In this document: positions 1-9,475 of the stretch, piece by piece | Position numbering within the stretch: the stretch's first letter is position 1 | Layout: each line of letters starts with the position of its first letter | DNA from: Microbulbifer pacificus | GTDB lineage: Bacteria > Pseudomonadota > Gammaproteobacteria > Pseudomonadales > Cellvibrionaceae | Length of the DNA: 64,000 nucleotides | Assembly (NCBI RefSeq): GCF_033723955.1 | Contig: NZ_CP137555.1 | Span: 3,774,001 to 3,838,000 of the forward strand | Reading direction: 5' to 3' | Made by a program: the position numbers and the translations under genes | Notes under the pieces: model-generated | What the model was told of the DNA's origin: nothing | What the model saw: the letters and a program-made list of their open reading frames with translations, nothing else | Database searches by the model: none

Positions 1-615
1 AAGATAGACACCACCGACAACCTGCTGGATGCCCATCGCGGTGCCACCGTGGCGATGGAGATCAAACCCTATTTTGACCTCAAGGGAACCGGTACCCGTT
101 TTGTAAAAAATACGCTGGTCGCTACCGGGTATCTCACCTCCGAAGAGACCAAATTTGACCCGACCCTGGCGGTGCGCATCAAGGCCGGTGTAATCAGCGG
201 TATCGACAACCTGGATATCCCTGCAGACGAGCGCTTTTACGCCGGTGGTGGTGGCTCCGTACGGGGCTACAGCTACCAGGCCCTGGGGCCGCGGCGGCTG
301 ATACCTTCCACCGTTCCCGGTGAACCGCCGACGTTGTCGGACCCCATCGGCGGGCGTGCGCTCAGCGAAGTGTCGCTCGAGGGCCGCTTCCGCTTTACCG
401 AGACCTGGGGCGGGGTGCTGTTTCTGGATGGCGGTAATGCCTATGCCGATCCGCAGCCGAGTTTTGACGATCTCTACTGGGGCGCGGGACTCGGTGTGCG
501 CTACATGACTTCGTTTGCGCCACTGCGCTTTGATATTGCCTTCCCGCTGGACCGCCGCGATGATCTGGATGACAGCAGTTACCAGATCTACGTGAGCCTG
601 GGGCAGGCATTCTGA
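1..615 (+). CDS. tamA: TamA, C-terminal part (5' truncated by window edge)
   Basis: This is the end of an Omp85-family outer-membrane barrel protein. The frame is open from base 1, so the N-terminal POTRA domains lie outside the window. About 204 residues are visible. They contain the Omp85 signature RFYAGGGGSVRGY, with the VRGY motif that sits in the barrel lumen, and the protein ends in a C-terminal phenylalanine (SLGQAF), the usual beta-signal of outer-membrane barrels. TamA works with TamB in the translocation and assembly module, which helps insert some outer-membrane proteins and is linked to phospholipid transport. The TamB gene starts 2 bases after the stop, so the two are translationally coupled. 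A generic BamA-like protein is the only real alternative, and the TamB neighbour argues against it. Confidence 0.93.
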   Translation, partial: KIDTTDNLLDAHRGATVAMEIKPYFDLKGTGTRFVKNTLVATGYLTSEETKFDPTLAVRIKAGVISGIDNLDIPADERFYAGGGGSVRGYSYQALGPRRLIPSTVPGEPPTLSDPIGGRALSEVSLEGRFRFTETWGGVLFLDGGNAYADPQPSFDDLYWGAGLGVRYMTSFAPLRFDIAFPLDRRDDLDDSSYQIYVSLGQAF

Positions 616-617
616 TC

Positions 618-3600
618 ATGTCTGAGCAATCCTCACCCACCTCGCGTGAAGCGGGACGCAGCAAACGGCGCCGGGGCCGGTACTGGCCGCGCCTGACGCT
701 GATCGCCATTGCACTATTACTGCCATTGATAGGGGCGATATTCCTGGTAGGCACAGAGCGCGGGCGTGTGGCGTTGACCAATGGCGGCATCGCCATCGCC
801 CGCCATTATCTGCCGGACCTCGCCATCGACGCCGAGGGCATCGGCAGCCCGCAACTCGGGCGCTGGTACTTCGAACGGCTGCAAGTGCGCTACCAGGATC
901 AGAGCATGGTGGAGGGGCGCAAACTGACACTGCAGCTGGATATAGAGCGCCTGTGGCAAAACCAGATTCATATTCCAGAGCTGAGCGCGCAGTCCTTTGT
1001 GTTCGACAACACGCTGCTGGGGGAATACCTGCAAGCTCACGTCAGCGACGATGAAGTGAAAGAGGTCGCGGAGGAGGCCGGTGCGCCCTCGATACCCGCC
1101 ATCTGGCTCGAGCGCCTGGCCGTGCAGCAGCTTACCGTCGTCGACAAGGCTCTCAAGGATTTCCCCGTGGTGGCGGTCAACGGTGAGGGCGTTTATCGGT
1201 GGCCGGAGCGCGAATCCGCGTTGACGCTGGATATTGCCGAAGTCCCGAGGAGTGAGTCTGGCAATGAGAAAGGGCACCAGATGCACCTGCAGCTCAAGGG
1301 CGAGATGCAGAGCGATACAGAGTATGCGCTCACCCTGTCCGCCAGTGAGGCCGCAGGGGGCTTTCTGCCGCGTAGGTTGTTGCTGCCCGAGGGGGAGAAT
1401 CTCGATGCGGACGGTAAATTCCTGCTGGAACTTGTCGGTGACAATCAGCTGAAAGTCACGGCCGAGCGTTTTTCGCTGCCGTTGGTGCAGCACCGCTTTG
1501 GCTTGAGCGGTCATGGGGATGTGGTCTTGTCGCCCTGGTCCGTGGTTACCGACGATCTGACACTCACGGTGGACGACACCCGCCACAGCATTCGCGGTCG
1601 CATCGACGGTGAGACCATGGACCTCAAGGTATTGCTGAATCGCCTGCCCGTCGCTATTTCCCAGCCGTGGCAGGACTTTGTTCAGGGGGGATGGCTGACC
1701 GCCGACCTCGCCGTGAAAGGGCCGCTTGCACTACCCAATGCGGACGGTAGCCTGGAGCTCAAGACGTCCTATCAAAAGCAGCCGCTGCATCTAACCGGCA
1801 AAGTGGAAACCATTGGCGACAAGATCTACCTCCGCACCGCGCGCCTGCGGCTGGCGAAAGCGCAACTGGATGCCAGCGGCAGCGTGGACATCGGCAGCGA
1901 GTCGATCGATCTGAAGGGGCAGATAGCGCAACTGCCGTTTGTGGAAATCCGCCGGATTCTCGCCTCTCTCGAGGAAACCCGAGAGCTCGAAATCCCCCCT
2001 GAGCTGGATGGCACTATCGAGCGTTTGCAGGTGACCGCCGTCGGCCCGTGGAAGAATCCGCGCCTTGGGGTAAAGCTCGCCAGTGATGTGCGCTACCAGG
2101 AACTGGAGACGCGTTTACAGGGCAGAGCCGAGGGCGACCTGAATAAATTTGCGGTGAGTGATCTGCTGCTGGAGGGCGAAGGGCTCAGGGTAAGTGGCAG
2201 CGGCGAAGTGAATGTCGAGCGCAAAGCACTGCAGTTCCAGCTGGATGTGGCCGCGCGCGGCTTGAAGCCCGCCGAACAGTTCGGACTGCCTGTGGACGAG
2301 GGCACCGAAGTCAGCCTGGATGCGGTGGTGTCGGTCAATGGGCCCTGGGACAACCCGAAAATGTCTGCGCGCCTGTCGTCTGACGGCGAGTACCGCGAGT
2401 ACCGTTACCGCCTGCGCGGCGGCGCCGCTGGTAATGCGGAGGCTATTACTTTCGATCACTTGCGACTGGATCTCTTCACCGGCGCGGCAGCGGCGGCGAT
2501 CGCCAGTGGCGGAGCAGATTCGCCGGCAACGCCCGAGCAGTCGCTGCTGCCGGATGAAAAACCCGAAACAACCCCGGAAAATCCTCTGCAGCAATCGCCG
2601 GAGCGTGTAGCCGGCACGGCGGCGCTGGCGGCGGAGTCGGAACAAGCGCGCCAGCGCGGCAACGCCTGGCTGGAGTTGAACGGTGTGGTGGAACCCAAGG
2701 CCCAGCGCGCCAACGGCAGTGTGGCCGGGCGCAATATCCCGCTGCGGCTTGCGCGCCTTGCGGGGGTGAACCTGCCGCCTTCACTGCGCGGTGAACTCAG
2801 TATCGACGGCCAGTTTACCGGTCCCTTCAGCGATCCCGAGGCTACCGCCAATATCCTTGGGCTGGGGGAATATCGCGGTGAGCCCTGGCAAGTGCAGGGT
2901 GATGTCAGTTACGGCAAGGCGCAGGTACAGCTGTCGGACGTAAAACTGCTGTGGGCCGGCCGCAACCAGTTGACCGCCCACGGTAGCCTGAGTGCGGATG
3001 CGCTGGATCTTGAACTGCGCGCCCAGGCGGTACTGGCGGATTTTGAAGAGTGGCTGAGTGCGGATATCAGTGACAGCGGCGAGCTGAACCTGTGGGCCAC
3101 CGCTCGCGGTACCCCGAAAGATCCGGACCTTGCCGGCGAGCTGCGGATCAGCGGTCGTGCGCCCGCACTGCGGGATGATGCCCTGGTGCAGTCGCCCCTG
3201 ATTCTGGCGCTGGAGTGGCAGACGCGAGACGGCGACCTGGAAATGAACCTGGATGCCAGCCACGGCAGCCGTACCGCCGCGGATGCCCAGGCCACCCTCG
3301 CTATCGCCCCGATCCTCGAACAGCTTTTTCGCGAGAAGCCCGCGGGTGAATCGCCACCACTGCCCATCGATCTTGAGGCCAATGGCACCGCCGACCTCGC
3401 GGCACTCGGCGCCTTCTTCGACCCGGAAATCCACACCATGCGCGGCCGGCTGGACTTCAACCTGGTGGCGGATGGCACCAGCGCGGCACCCAACGCCCGC
3501 GGCAAGATCAACCTGCAGGGCGGCTCCTACGAGCACCGCCCCAGCAATACGCGCCTGACCAATATCGTTTTCGTTGCCGATCTCACCCCGGAAGCCTGGC

Positions 3601-4655
3601 GAGTGGTGGAGGCCAGTGCGCGCGATGGCGACCGCGGGCGGGTGGATCTCGCCGGTGAAGTGACGTTCAACGCGCCGGAGCCGCCGTCACTGGATTTTTC
3701 CGTGACCGCGCGCAACGCGCACCTGCTCAATATGCCCGGTGCCAAGGGCGCCTTCTCCGGCGAACTGCGCCTCACTGGCAACACCGAAGATGCACTGCTG
3801 GCGGGCTCCCTGAATCTGCGGCCGCTGGCGGTGCAGGTGGAGCACTTTATTGGCAGCAGTGTGCCGGAAATCGACGTGATCGAAGTGCAAGTGGACGGTG
3901 GCGAGGAGCGGGAGAGTTCCGAGCTTTTGGGCAATATCGCCCTGGCCCTGGAAATCGTGTTGGATCAGCAATCCTACGTGCGCGGCCTCGGGCTCGATTC
4001 CAATCTCAAGGGCAAGGTGGATATCGCCGGTACCGCCGCGGATCCACAGGCGTCCGGCACCCTCACCATTGTGCGTGGCAAGTTTGACCTGTTGGGCAAG
4101 AAGTTCGAACTGCAGGAAGGGCAGGTACAGTTCCAGAACAATGTCGCGGTCATCTATGTGAAGGGGGTGCATACCTATCCGGAAGGGGAGATCACTGCGG
4201 AGATTTCCGGCACCACCGATAACCCGAAAATCGAGTTCAGTTCCAGCCCGGAAGCCGCCCAGGATGAGATTTTCGCGCAGCTGCTGTTCGGCAAGTCCCT
4301 GACGGATATTTCGCCACTGCAGGCGGTGCGTCTGGTCACGGTGGTGCGCACCCTGCAGACCGGTGGCACCGGATTCGACCCGCTCGCCAGCACCCGTGAT
4401 CTGGTGGGGCTGGATACCCTGGACTTCGAATCCGAGGCTACCGAAGGAGGGGAGGACCAGTACTCGCTGAGCCTCGGCAAGTACATCACCAGCCGCATCT
4501 ATCTCGAGCTGCAGCGCAGCACCGATCCGCTAAACCCGTGGCGGGCGGAAATGCAGATCGAGCTGCGTAAAAATCTGCGCCTGGATATCAGGTCCGCAGA
4601 CAACGAGGAAAGTGGCGGCGGAAGTGTGGAACTGCAGTGGAAGAAGGATTACTGA
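618..4655 (+). CDS. tamB: TamB, inner-membrane-anchored beta-helical translocation/assembly protein
   Basis: A protein of 1345 residues with one N-terminal membrane anchor (about residues 24-45, LTLIAIALLLPLIGAIFLVG). It has a very long repetitive beta-rich periplasmic part and a C-terminal TamB/DUF490 domain. In the last 200 residues the typical sequence NPKIEFSSSPEAAQDEIFAQ is followed by LLFGKSLTDISPLQAVRL. The family spans the periplasm as a hydrophobic groove and pairs with TamA. A low-complexity insert rich in Pro, Glu and Ala lies around residues 630-680 and is probably a flexible linker. The length is close to that of E. coli TamB (1259). The ATG lies just after the tamA stop, so this is a tamA-tamB operon. 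Nothing looks broken. Confidence 0.95.
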   Translation: MSEQSSPTSREAGRSKRRRGRYWPRLTLIAIALLLPLIGAIFLVGTERGRVALTNGGIAIARHYLPDLAIDAEGIGSPQLGRWYFERLQVRYQDQSMVEGRKLTLQLDIERLWQNQIHIPELSAQSFVFDNTLLGEYLQAHVSDDEVKEVAEEAGAPSIPAIWLERLAVQQLTVVDKALKDFPVVAVNGEGVYRWPERESALTLDIAEVPRSESGNEKGHQMHLQLKGEMQSDTEYALTLSASEAAGGFLPRRLLLPEGENLDADGKFLLELVGDNQLKVTAERFSLPLVQHRFGLSGHGDVVLSPWSVVTDDLTLTVDDTRHSIRGRIDGETMDLKVLLNRLPVAISQPWQDFVQGGWLTADLAVKGPLALPNADGSLELKTSYQKQPLHLTGKVETIGDKIYLRTARLRLAKAQLDASGSVDIGSESIDLKGQIAQLPFVEIRRILASLEETRELEIPPELDGTIERLQVTAVGPWKNPRLGVKLASDVRYQELETRLQGRAEGDLNKFAVSDLLLEGEGLRVSGSGEVNVERKALQFQLDVAARGLKPAEQFGLPVDEGTEVSLDAVVSVNGPWDNPKMSARLSSDGEYREYRYRLRGGAAGNAEAITFDHLRLDLFTGAAAAAIASGGADSPATPEQSLLPDEKPETTPENPLQQSPERVAGTAALAAESEQARQRGNAWLELNGVVEPKAQRANGSVAGRNIPLRLARLAGVNLPPSLRGELSIDGQFTGPFSDPEATANILGLGEYRGEPWQVQGDVSYGKAQVQLSDVKLLWAGRNQLTAHGSLSADALDLELRAQAVLADFEEWLSADISDSGELNLWATARGTPKDPDLAGELRISGRAPALRDDALVQSPLILALEWQTRDGDLEMNLDASHGSRTAADAQATLAIAPILEQLFREKPAGESPPLPIDLEANGTADLAALGAFFDPEIHTMRGRLDFNLVADGTSAAPNARGKINLQGGSYEHRPSNTRLTNIVFVADLTPEAWRVVEASARDGDRGRVDLAGEVTFNAPEPPSLDFSVTARNAHLLNMPGAKGAFSGELRLTGNTEDALLAGSLNLRPLAVQVEHFIGSSVPEIDVIEVQVDGGEERESSELLGNIALALEIVLDQQSYVRGLGLDSNLKGKVDIAGTAADPQASGTLTIVRGKFDLLGKKFELQEGQVQFQNNVAVIYVKGVHTYPEGEITAEISGTTDNPKIEFSSSPEAAQDEIFAQLLFGKSLTDISPLQAVRLVTVVRTLQTGGTGFDPLASTRDLVGLDTLDFESEATEGGEDQYSLSLGKYITSRIYLELQRSTDPLNPWRAEMQIELRKNLRLDIRSADNEESGGGSVELQWKKDY

Positions 4656-4713
4656 CCGTCTATAAAAAATGAACGTTAAAAATACGTGATAAAAAACGAT
4701 GGGAGAAAACGAA

Positions 4714-5379
4714 ATGGAATATTCGATAGTCGTCCTGGCCGCCGGTTACTCTCATCGCTTCGGTGGTGACAAACGCCTCGCAAGCATTCAGGGTGAACCC
4801 ATGTTGCTGCGCACCCTGCAGACTGCACTGGCAGCAGCCTCCACCCTTGAAAATACCCAGGTGCAAGTGGTTATTCGCGCCCGCGACCCGGTAATCGCCA
4901 ACGGTCTCAGCAAAATGCCGGTACAGGTTCTCCATGCGCCGGTGTGGCCCGTGGGTATCGGCGCCAGTCTCGCGTCCTGTGTCGAACAGATTCAGCGACA
5001 GGGCGCAAATCCCAAGGCGGTACTGGTGTGCCTCGGGGATATGCCCTTCGTCGAGCCTGAAACCATAGTGGCACTGCTGCAAGCGGTCCGGGAAGATCGC
5101 ATCTGCGTGCCCGTGTGTGCGGGAACCCGCGGCTATCCCATCGCCATCGGACGTCGCTATCTCACCGCACTTTCGCGCCTGCGCCGTACCGGCGTGGAAA
5201 AGGTGCTGCGTATTTATAGCGATGCGGTGTATGACGTGGAAGTCCCGGACCCGGCAATCAACTGCGATATCAACCGTCCGGACGACTTCCACGCAGCAGT
5301 GCGGCAGGATCTGTTCGGTAAAATTTTTGCATCTCGCGATACAGCGCAGGGTGAGTCGCAGCCATCGCCACTGGAATAA
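4714..5379 (+). CDS. MobA/MocA-like nucleotidyltransferase
   Basis: A 221-residue protein of the MobA-like NTP-transferase family, which includes molybdenum cofactor cytidylyl- and guanylyltransferases. The N-terminus has the nucleotide-binding motif LAAGYSHRFGGDK. Further on is CLGDMPFVEP, the metal/nucleotide Asp motif, and near the end CDINRPDDF, typical of MocA proteins. I chose the ATG at 4714 over the in-frame one at 4699 because GGGAG at 4701-4705 is a well-placed ribosome binding site for it. The natural substrate could be the pterin cofactor or another sugar or alcohol phosphate. No other molybdenum gene is in the window, so the assignment to MocA is tentative. The last 110 bases overlap the 3' end of the convergent mtfA. 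Confidence 0.82.
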   Translation: MEYSIVVLAAGYSHRFGGDKRLASIQGEPMLLRTLQTALAAASTLENTQVQVVIRARDPVIANGLSKMPVQVLHAPVWPVGIGASLASCVEQIQRQGANPKAVLVCLGDMPFVEPETIVALLQAVREDRICVPVCAGTRGYPIAIGRRYLTALSRLRRTGVEKVLRIYSDAVYDVEVPDPAINCDINRPDDFHAAVRQDLFGKIFASRDTAQGESQPSPLE

Positions 5380-6142
5380 TGAAATAGGCCTCGGTGGCCA
5401 CTGCAAAAAACTCCGCCGGGGACTGGGCGCCGTAGGTGTCCAGAACCGACGGTGGAGTGTCACTGCCTGCACCCTTTGACTCAACCTCCCCACGCAGCGC
5501 GTGAATCCGCTGGCGCAATTCGTCGAAGGCCTCCCGCATCACCGGAGCCCAGTTCTTGCCGTCGGCACTTTTCGCAAACGGCGGCCGCCCGTCAACGTGA
5601 CCATCCTCTTCGTCCAGCTTATGGGCAAACTCGTGAATTGCCACATTGTGTCCCCGCTCGGGATGCGCAAGCCCCTGTTGCAGGTCCTGCCACGACAACA
5701 CCACCGGCCCGCGATAATGCGCCTCGCCGGCACGGGCGCTCAGGTGGGTGGAACGAATGTAGCCATCGTAGCGCGTTTCCTCTGCCACATAGGCACCCGG
5801 GTACACCAGCACCGTGCGCAGGTCCGGATAGCAGTTGTTGTGGCGCTCAAGTAGCAACACGCAGGCGTGGGCAGCGATCACCACCTGCATCTCTTCCGTG
5901 ATAATGAGGCCTTCGCAGCCGACAAATTCCTTGTCCCGCAAAAACAGGCTGACATTGCGCTTCAGCTCTACCTGCCTTGTCTTTGGAAGGTACGGGAACA
6001 GCGCAAGCCGGTTCGCCAGGATCGTTGTCTGCTGCCGGCTCAGCGGACGCGAGCGCAGGTAGTGGCGACGGGTGCGCTGCCACATCATCGGTACCACCCA
6101 GATCATAATGGCGAACAGAATAATCGCGAAGAAAGTTCCCAA
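5270..6142 (-). CDS. mtfA: MtfA-like zinc metallopeptidase (M90)
   Basis: A 290-residue protein of the MtfA family (peptidase family M90, related to anthrax lethal factor). In E. coli MtfA binds the repressor Mlc and has aminopeptidase activity. The zinc motif HEFAH is at residues 170-174 and is followed by KLDEEDGHVDG, typical of the family. Unlike E. coli MtfA, which is cytosolic, this copy starts with a hydrophobic segment (residues 3-20), suggesting a membrane anchor. The start is TTG at 6142 with AGGGA 7 bases upstream; no ATG lies upstream in frame. The conserved domain ends close to the point where the gene runs into the tail of the convergent nucleotidyltransferase gene, so the overlap covers variable tails of both proteins. 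Confidence 0.88.
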   Translation of the reverse strand: MGTFFAIILFAIMIWVVPMMWQRTRRHYLRSRPLSRQQTTILANRLALFPYLPKTRQVELKRNVSLFLRDKEFVGCEGLIITEEMQVVIAAHACVLLLERHNNCYPDLRTVLVYPGAYVAEETRYDGYIRSTHLSARAGEAHYRGPVVLSWQDLQQGLAHPERGHNVAIHEFAHKLDEEDGHVDGRPPFAKSADGKNWAPVMREAFDELRQRIHALRGEVESKGAGSDTPPSVLDTYGAQSPAEFFAVATEAYFIIPVAMAATHPALYREMQKFYRTDPAALLRGSRPDG

Positions 6143-6268
6143 ATCTAAGTCCCTGTAAATATCACTTGCCGGTCAGTTTATCCCAGTTGGCGGTTGTGTT
6201 GACCTCTGGTGATATTCTGCGACCATGTGGCGCGCCCGTATTAAAGAGGGCGAAAATGCATAACAAAA

Positions 6269-7918
6269 ATGAAAAACAGGCAGGAATGTCAGGGTATGGA
6301 TGCGACAACTTCTGGTTTTATGCTGGTGCCGCATGGTTATTGTGAGCATGGCAGGTTACAGCTTTGGATAGGGGTGCACGGTGAGTTGTTGCCCGAGCGT
6401 ATGTGGTTACGCTGTACACCGCAAGACGGTTTGCCGGCGCAGGCATGCGAGGCAGATTGCCGGGATATTCCGGTGGTACTGGAGCGCGCCGCGCCCTCCC
6501 TGCGTTACACCCTGCTGCGGCTACCGGTTATCGCCGGCTGCCGATATCATTTTTCCCTGTGGGCGTTGGATGCGTCGGGTGAAGCGGTAAAGCTCACGGA
6601 CGCGGAGTGTCGCGCGCGCCCGGACAATCTCGCTGACGGTTTCAATGTCTGGTACGGCTCTTGCTTCTACGGCAAGGAAGACAAAGGCGCGCTGGGAGAA
6701 GCCTTCGAAGCGCTTCCACAAAACCGCCGGCCCGACGTTTCATTTCTGGGGGGCGATCAGGTATATCTGGATACGGCCGTCGGTACAGCGGGTTGGGGAT
6801 CCCGGCTGATTCCTGGGCTCAGTCTGTTTAAGTCCCAGCGTCTCGCCCGCATGAGTGATGCAGACTGTAAAGCCGAATTGAATCGGATTTTTTCTGCGGA
6901 ATATCGCAATAACTGGAGCCGCGGATTGTATCGGGTACTGCGCTCCGGCAATCACCATTTCCTGGCCGGTGATCATGAGTTCTGGAATGACTACCCAAAT
7001 GCCCCGGGTTTTTTTGGTGGGCTAAAACAAAAAAATCTGCAACAGACGTGGCGTGCATGCGCACAGGCGCTGTTTGACGCTTATCAGCTGCCCGCGGGGA
7101 GCGCCTCGGGTCAGTTTGCTATTGGTGATGAGCTGGAATTTTTCTATCTCGACACCTGCCTGCAACGGCAGCCCGGGTACGACACTGCGTTTACCGATGC
7201 CATCACCCTTGCACGGGTGTGTACCTGGCTGCGGGCGTTAACATGCCCCGGGGTACTGGTATTGCCCGCGCCGCTATTGACCAACTGGCACCTGCGCAAG
7301 GGCAAGAACTTCAAGGACAAGGTCAAGGGAACAATTTCCGCTCTGGCGGTGAAACTGGGGTTTGGCGATCATTCCCTGGCGGATACCAGTCAATACGAAC
7401 CCCTGGTGCAGGCGCTGAATGATTGCTCGCAGGATATTCTGATCCTGGCCGGGGATGTGCACTACAGTCGTCTCGCACGGATGGAACTGAACGGAAAGCA
7501 GGTGGTGGAAGTGGTATCCACCGCACTGTCCTGCCTGCCGAGCGCGGGCAACAGGCCGGAAAAGAAACCCGCAATTTTTCCTGACAGGCCCATTACTGGG
7601 ATTCGCGCAGAGGTGGATTACCTGAGAGTGGGGACTTCCCGCAAAAAAATCATTGGCCATATCTCTGATAACAATTTCGCCACGCTGAATTTTTCCCGTG
7701 TGGCAGATGGAATCAACGTGCATGTCCGCTGCTGGAGCGTAAATCAGCGGGATGCCGATGGTGCGCCCAAGCATGACTGGGAACCGGAGGATTTCCTGCT
7801 GCGCCGGCGCGCGGTCAATGCAAATCGTGCGGCTGAGCCAGTTCGGGAGCCTAAATCAGAACCTGTTAACGAACCGCGGCGCAAAGCCGAGGCGCTCGTT
7901 GCTGAAGCCCAGGATTGA
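6269..7918 (+). CDS. PhoD-like metallophosphoesterase
   Basis: A 549-residue protein resembling PhoD-type alkaline phosphatases and phosphodiesterases. Visible metal-site motifs in order are WYGSCFYG, FLGGDQVYLD (the GD-x-Y motif), FLAGDHEFWNDYPN (the DHE/N motif) and ILAGDVHYSRLARME near the C-terminal third. The last 30 residues are rich in Arg, Glu and Pro and look like a flexible tail. I see no Sec signal; the N-terminus MKNRQECQGMDATTSG is polar, so the protein may be cytosolic. An in-frame ATG at 6296 is a plausible alternative start. The DASS-type transporter gene starts 2 bases after this stop, so the pair probably forms an operon that releases and imports, or balances, an anionic compound. 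The substrate is not predictable from sequence. Confidence 0.78.
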   Translation: MKNRQECQGMDATTSGFMLVPHGYCEHGRLQLWIGVHGELLPERMWLRCTPQDGLPAQACEADCRDIPVVLERAAPSLRYTLLRLPVIAGCRYHFSLWALDASGEAVKLTDAECRARPDNLADGFNVWYGSCFYGKEDKGALGEAFEALPQNRRPDVSFLGGDQVYLDTAVGTAGWGSRLIPGLSLFKSQRLARMSDADCKAELNRIFSAEYRNNWSRGLYRVLRSGNHHFLAGDHEFWNDYPNAPGFFGGLKQKNLQQTWRACAQALFDAYQLPAGSASGQFAIGDELEFFYLDTCLQRQPGYDTAFTDAITLARVCTWLRALTCPGVLVLPAPLLTNWHLRKGKNFKDKVKGTISALAVKLGFGDHSLADTSQYEPLVQALNDCSQDILILAGDVHYSRLARMELNGKQVVEVVSTALSCLPSAGNRPEKKPAIFPDRPITGIRAEVDYLRVGTSRKKIIGHISDNNFATLNFSRVADGINVHVRCWSVNQRDADGAPKHDWEPEDFLLRRRAVNANRAAEPVREPKSEPVNEPRRKAEALVAEAQD

Positions 7919-7920
7919 TT

Positions 7921-9291
7921 ATGTCTAAAACCCCATTTTTCTTTCTTGGTCCTGCAGTTGCAATAGGCGGTTATTTTTTGCTGACCTCGCTCGGTATGTC
8001 CTATCTACCGGCGGTGACTGCGGCCATCACCCTGCTTACGGTGGTGTGGTGGATCACCGAGGCACTGCCAATTCCAGCTACCTCGATTGTGCCGTTTGTG
8101 CTGCTGCCGCTGTTCGGTGTTGGGGATCACAAGCTGGTGGCGTCGTCACTGGGCAGCCATGTGATCCTGTTGCTGATGGGCGCATTCATGCTGTCCAAGG
8201 CGCTGGAAAAAAGCGGCGCGCACGAGCGGCTGGCGCTCTATATGCTGAAACTGGTGGGCATCTCCAGCGGGCGGCAGTTGGTACTGGGTTTCATGCTGGC
8301 GTCGGGACTGCTCAGCATGTGGATCTCCAACACGGCCACCACCCTGATGATGTTGCCCATTGCACTGGCCATCCTGTCCCGCGCTGACAATCACCGTCTC
8401 ACCGTGGCGCTGATCCTGGGTATTGCCTATGCCGCAAGTCTCGGTGGTGTCGGCAGCCCGCTGGGCACACCGCCGAACGTGATCTTTATGGGGATTTACG
8501 AGGAGGTCACCGGGCGGGAATTCAGCTTCGTCAGCTGGATGAAAATCGGCTTGCCGGTGGTGCTGATCACGCTGCCATTGATGGCCCTGTGGCTGACCCG
8601 TGGGATCCGCCTGCAAAAACCTCTTGAGTCGCCAGCGGTAGGGGCTTGGCGGCCGGAGGAAGTGCGTACGCTGTTGGTGTTCGCGCTGGCGATCCTGTTC
8701 TGGGTCACCCGCAGCGAGCCTTTTGGCGGTTGGAGCGGTCTGCTGGGCGTGGAAGGTGCCGGTGACAGCACCGTGGCCCTCGGCGCTGTGGTGCTGATGT
8801 TCCTCATCCCCAATGGCAAGGGCGGCCGTTTGCTGGACTGGCCAACGGCAGAGAGCATCCCCTGGGGCATGCTGTTGTTGTTTGCCGGTGGTATCGCCAT
8901 CGCCAAGGGCTTTGAGATTTCCGGTCTCAGCGACCTGATGGGGCAGGGGCTCACCTTCCTCACGGATATGCCCCTGTGGCTGATGCTGATCCTGCTGTGC
9001 TTATCGGTCACTTTCCTTACAGAAATCACCAGCAATACCGCAACCGCCACGCTACTGATGCCGATTCTCGCCGTGGTCGCCACCAGTGCCGGATTTGATC
9101 CAATGGTACTGATGATTCCCGCCGCCATGTGCGCGAGCTGTGCCTTTATGTTGCCAGTGGCCACCGCCCCCAATGCCATCGTTTACGGCACCGGTAAGTT
9201 GCGGATTCAGGAAATGGTGCGCGAGGGCGCGGTGCTGAGCGTGCTTGCCTCCCTGGTGATTGCCGGGGTATGCGGAGTGATGCTGGTGTAG
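7921..9291 (+). CDS. DASS-family sodium:anion symporter (SLC13/CitT type)
   Basis: A polytopic inner-membrane protein of 456 residues with about 11-12 hydrophobic segments. It has the two SNT-type sodium and substrate motifs of the divalent-anion:sodium symporter family: SNTATTLMMLP in the first half and SNTATATLLMPIL in the second. GGVGSPLGTPPNVIF is also characteristic. Family members carry dicarboxylates, citrate, sulfate or phosphate with sodium. I start at the ATG at 7921, which has AGG about 7 bases upstream, rather than at the TTG at 7915 that overlaps the previous stop. Coupling to the PhoD-like gene suggests phosphate or an organic phosphate as substrate, but that is inference. Confidence 0.9.
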   Translation: MSKTPFFFLGPAVAIGGYFLLTSLGMSYLPAVTAAITLLTVVWWITEALPIPATSIVPFVLLPLFGVGDHKLVASSLGSHVILLLMGAFMLSKALEKSGAHERLALYMLKLVGISSGRQLVLGFMLASGLLSMWISNTATTLMMLPIALAILSRADNHRLTVALILGIAYAASLGGVGSPLGTPPNVIFMGIYEEVTGREFSFVSWMKIGLPVVLITLPLMALWLTRGIRLQKPLESPAVGAWRPEEVRTLLVFALAILFWVTRSEPFGGWSGLLGVEGAGDSTVALGAVVLMFLIPNGKGGRLLDWPTAESIPWGMLLLFAGGIAIAKGFEISGLSDLMGQGLTFLTDMPLWLMLILLCLSVTFLTEITSNTATATLLMPILAVVATSAGFDPMVLMIPAAMCASCAFMLPVATAPNAIVYGTGKLRIQEMVREGAVLSVLASLVIAGVCGVMLV

Positions 9292-9475
9292 GTGATTTGT
9301 TTGGCGATTTGCCCGTTGATAGTTTTATGTTTCGAAATCATTTGTTTTTTCCGATAGAAAACGGGCGTTTTTCCGTATTTTGGCATTTCCTTGATCTGCC
9401 CGCGGGAATTGGGTTTCCTATCGGTTCTGCAAAATCCGATCAATGTAGTGGGGACAACCCGGAGGAACCCGAATA

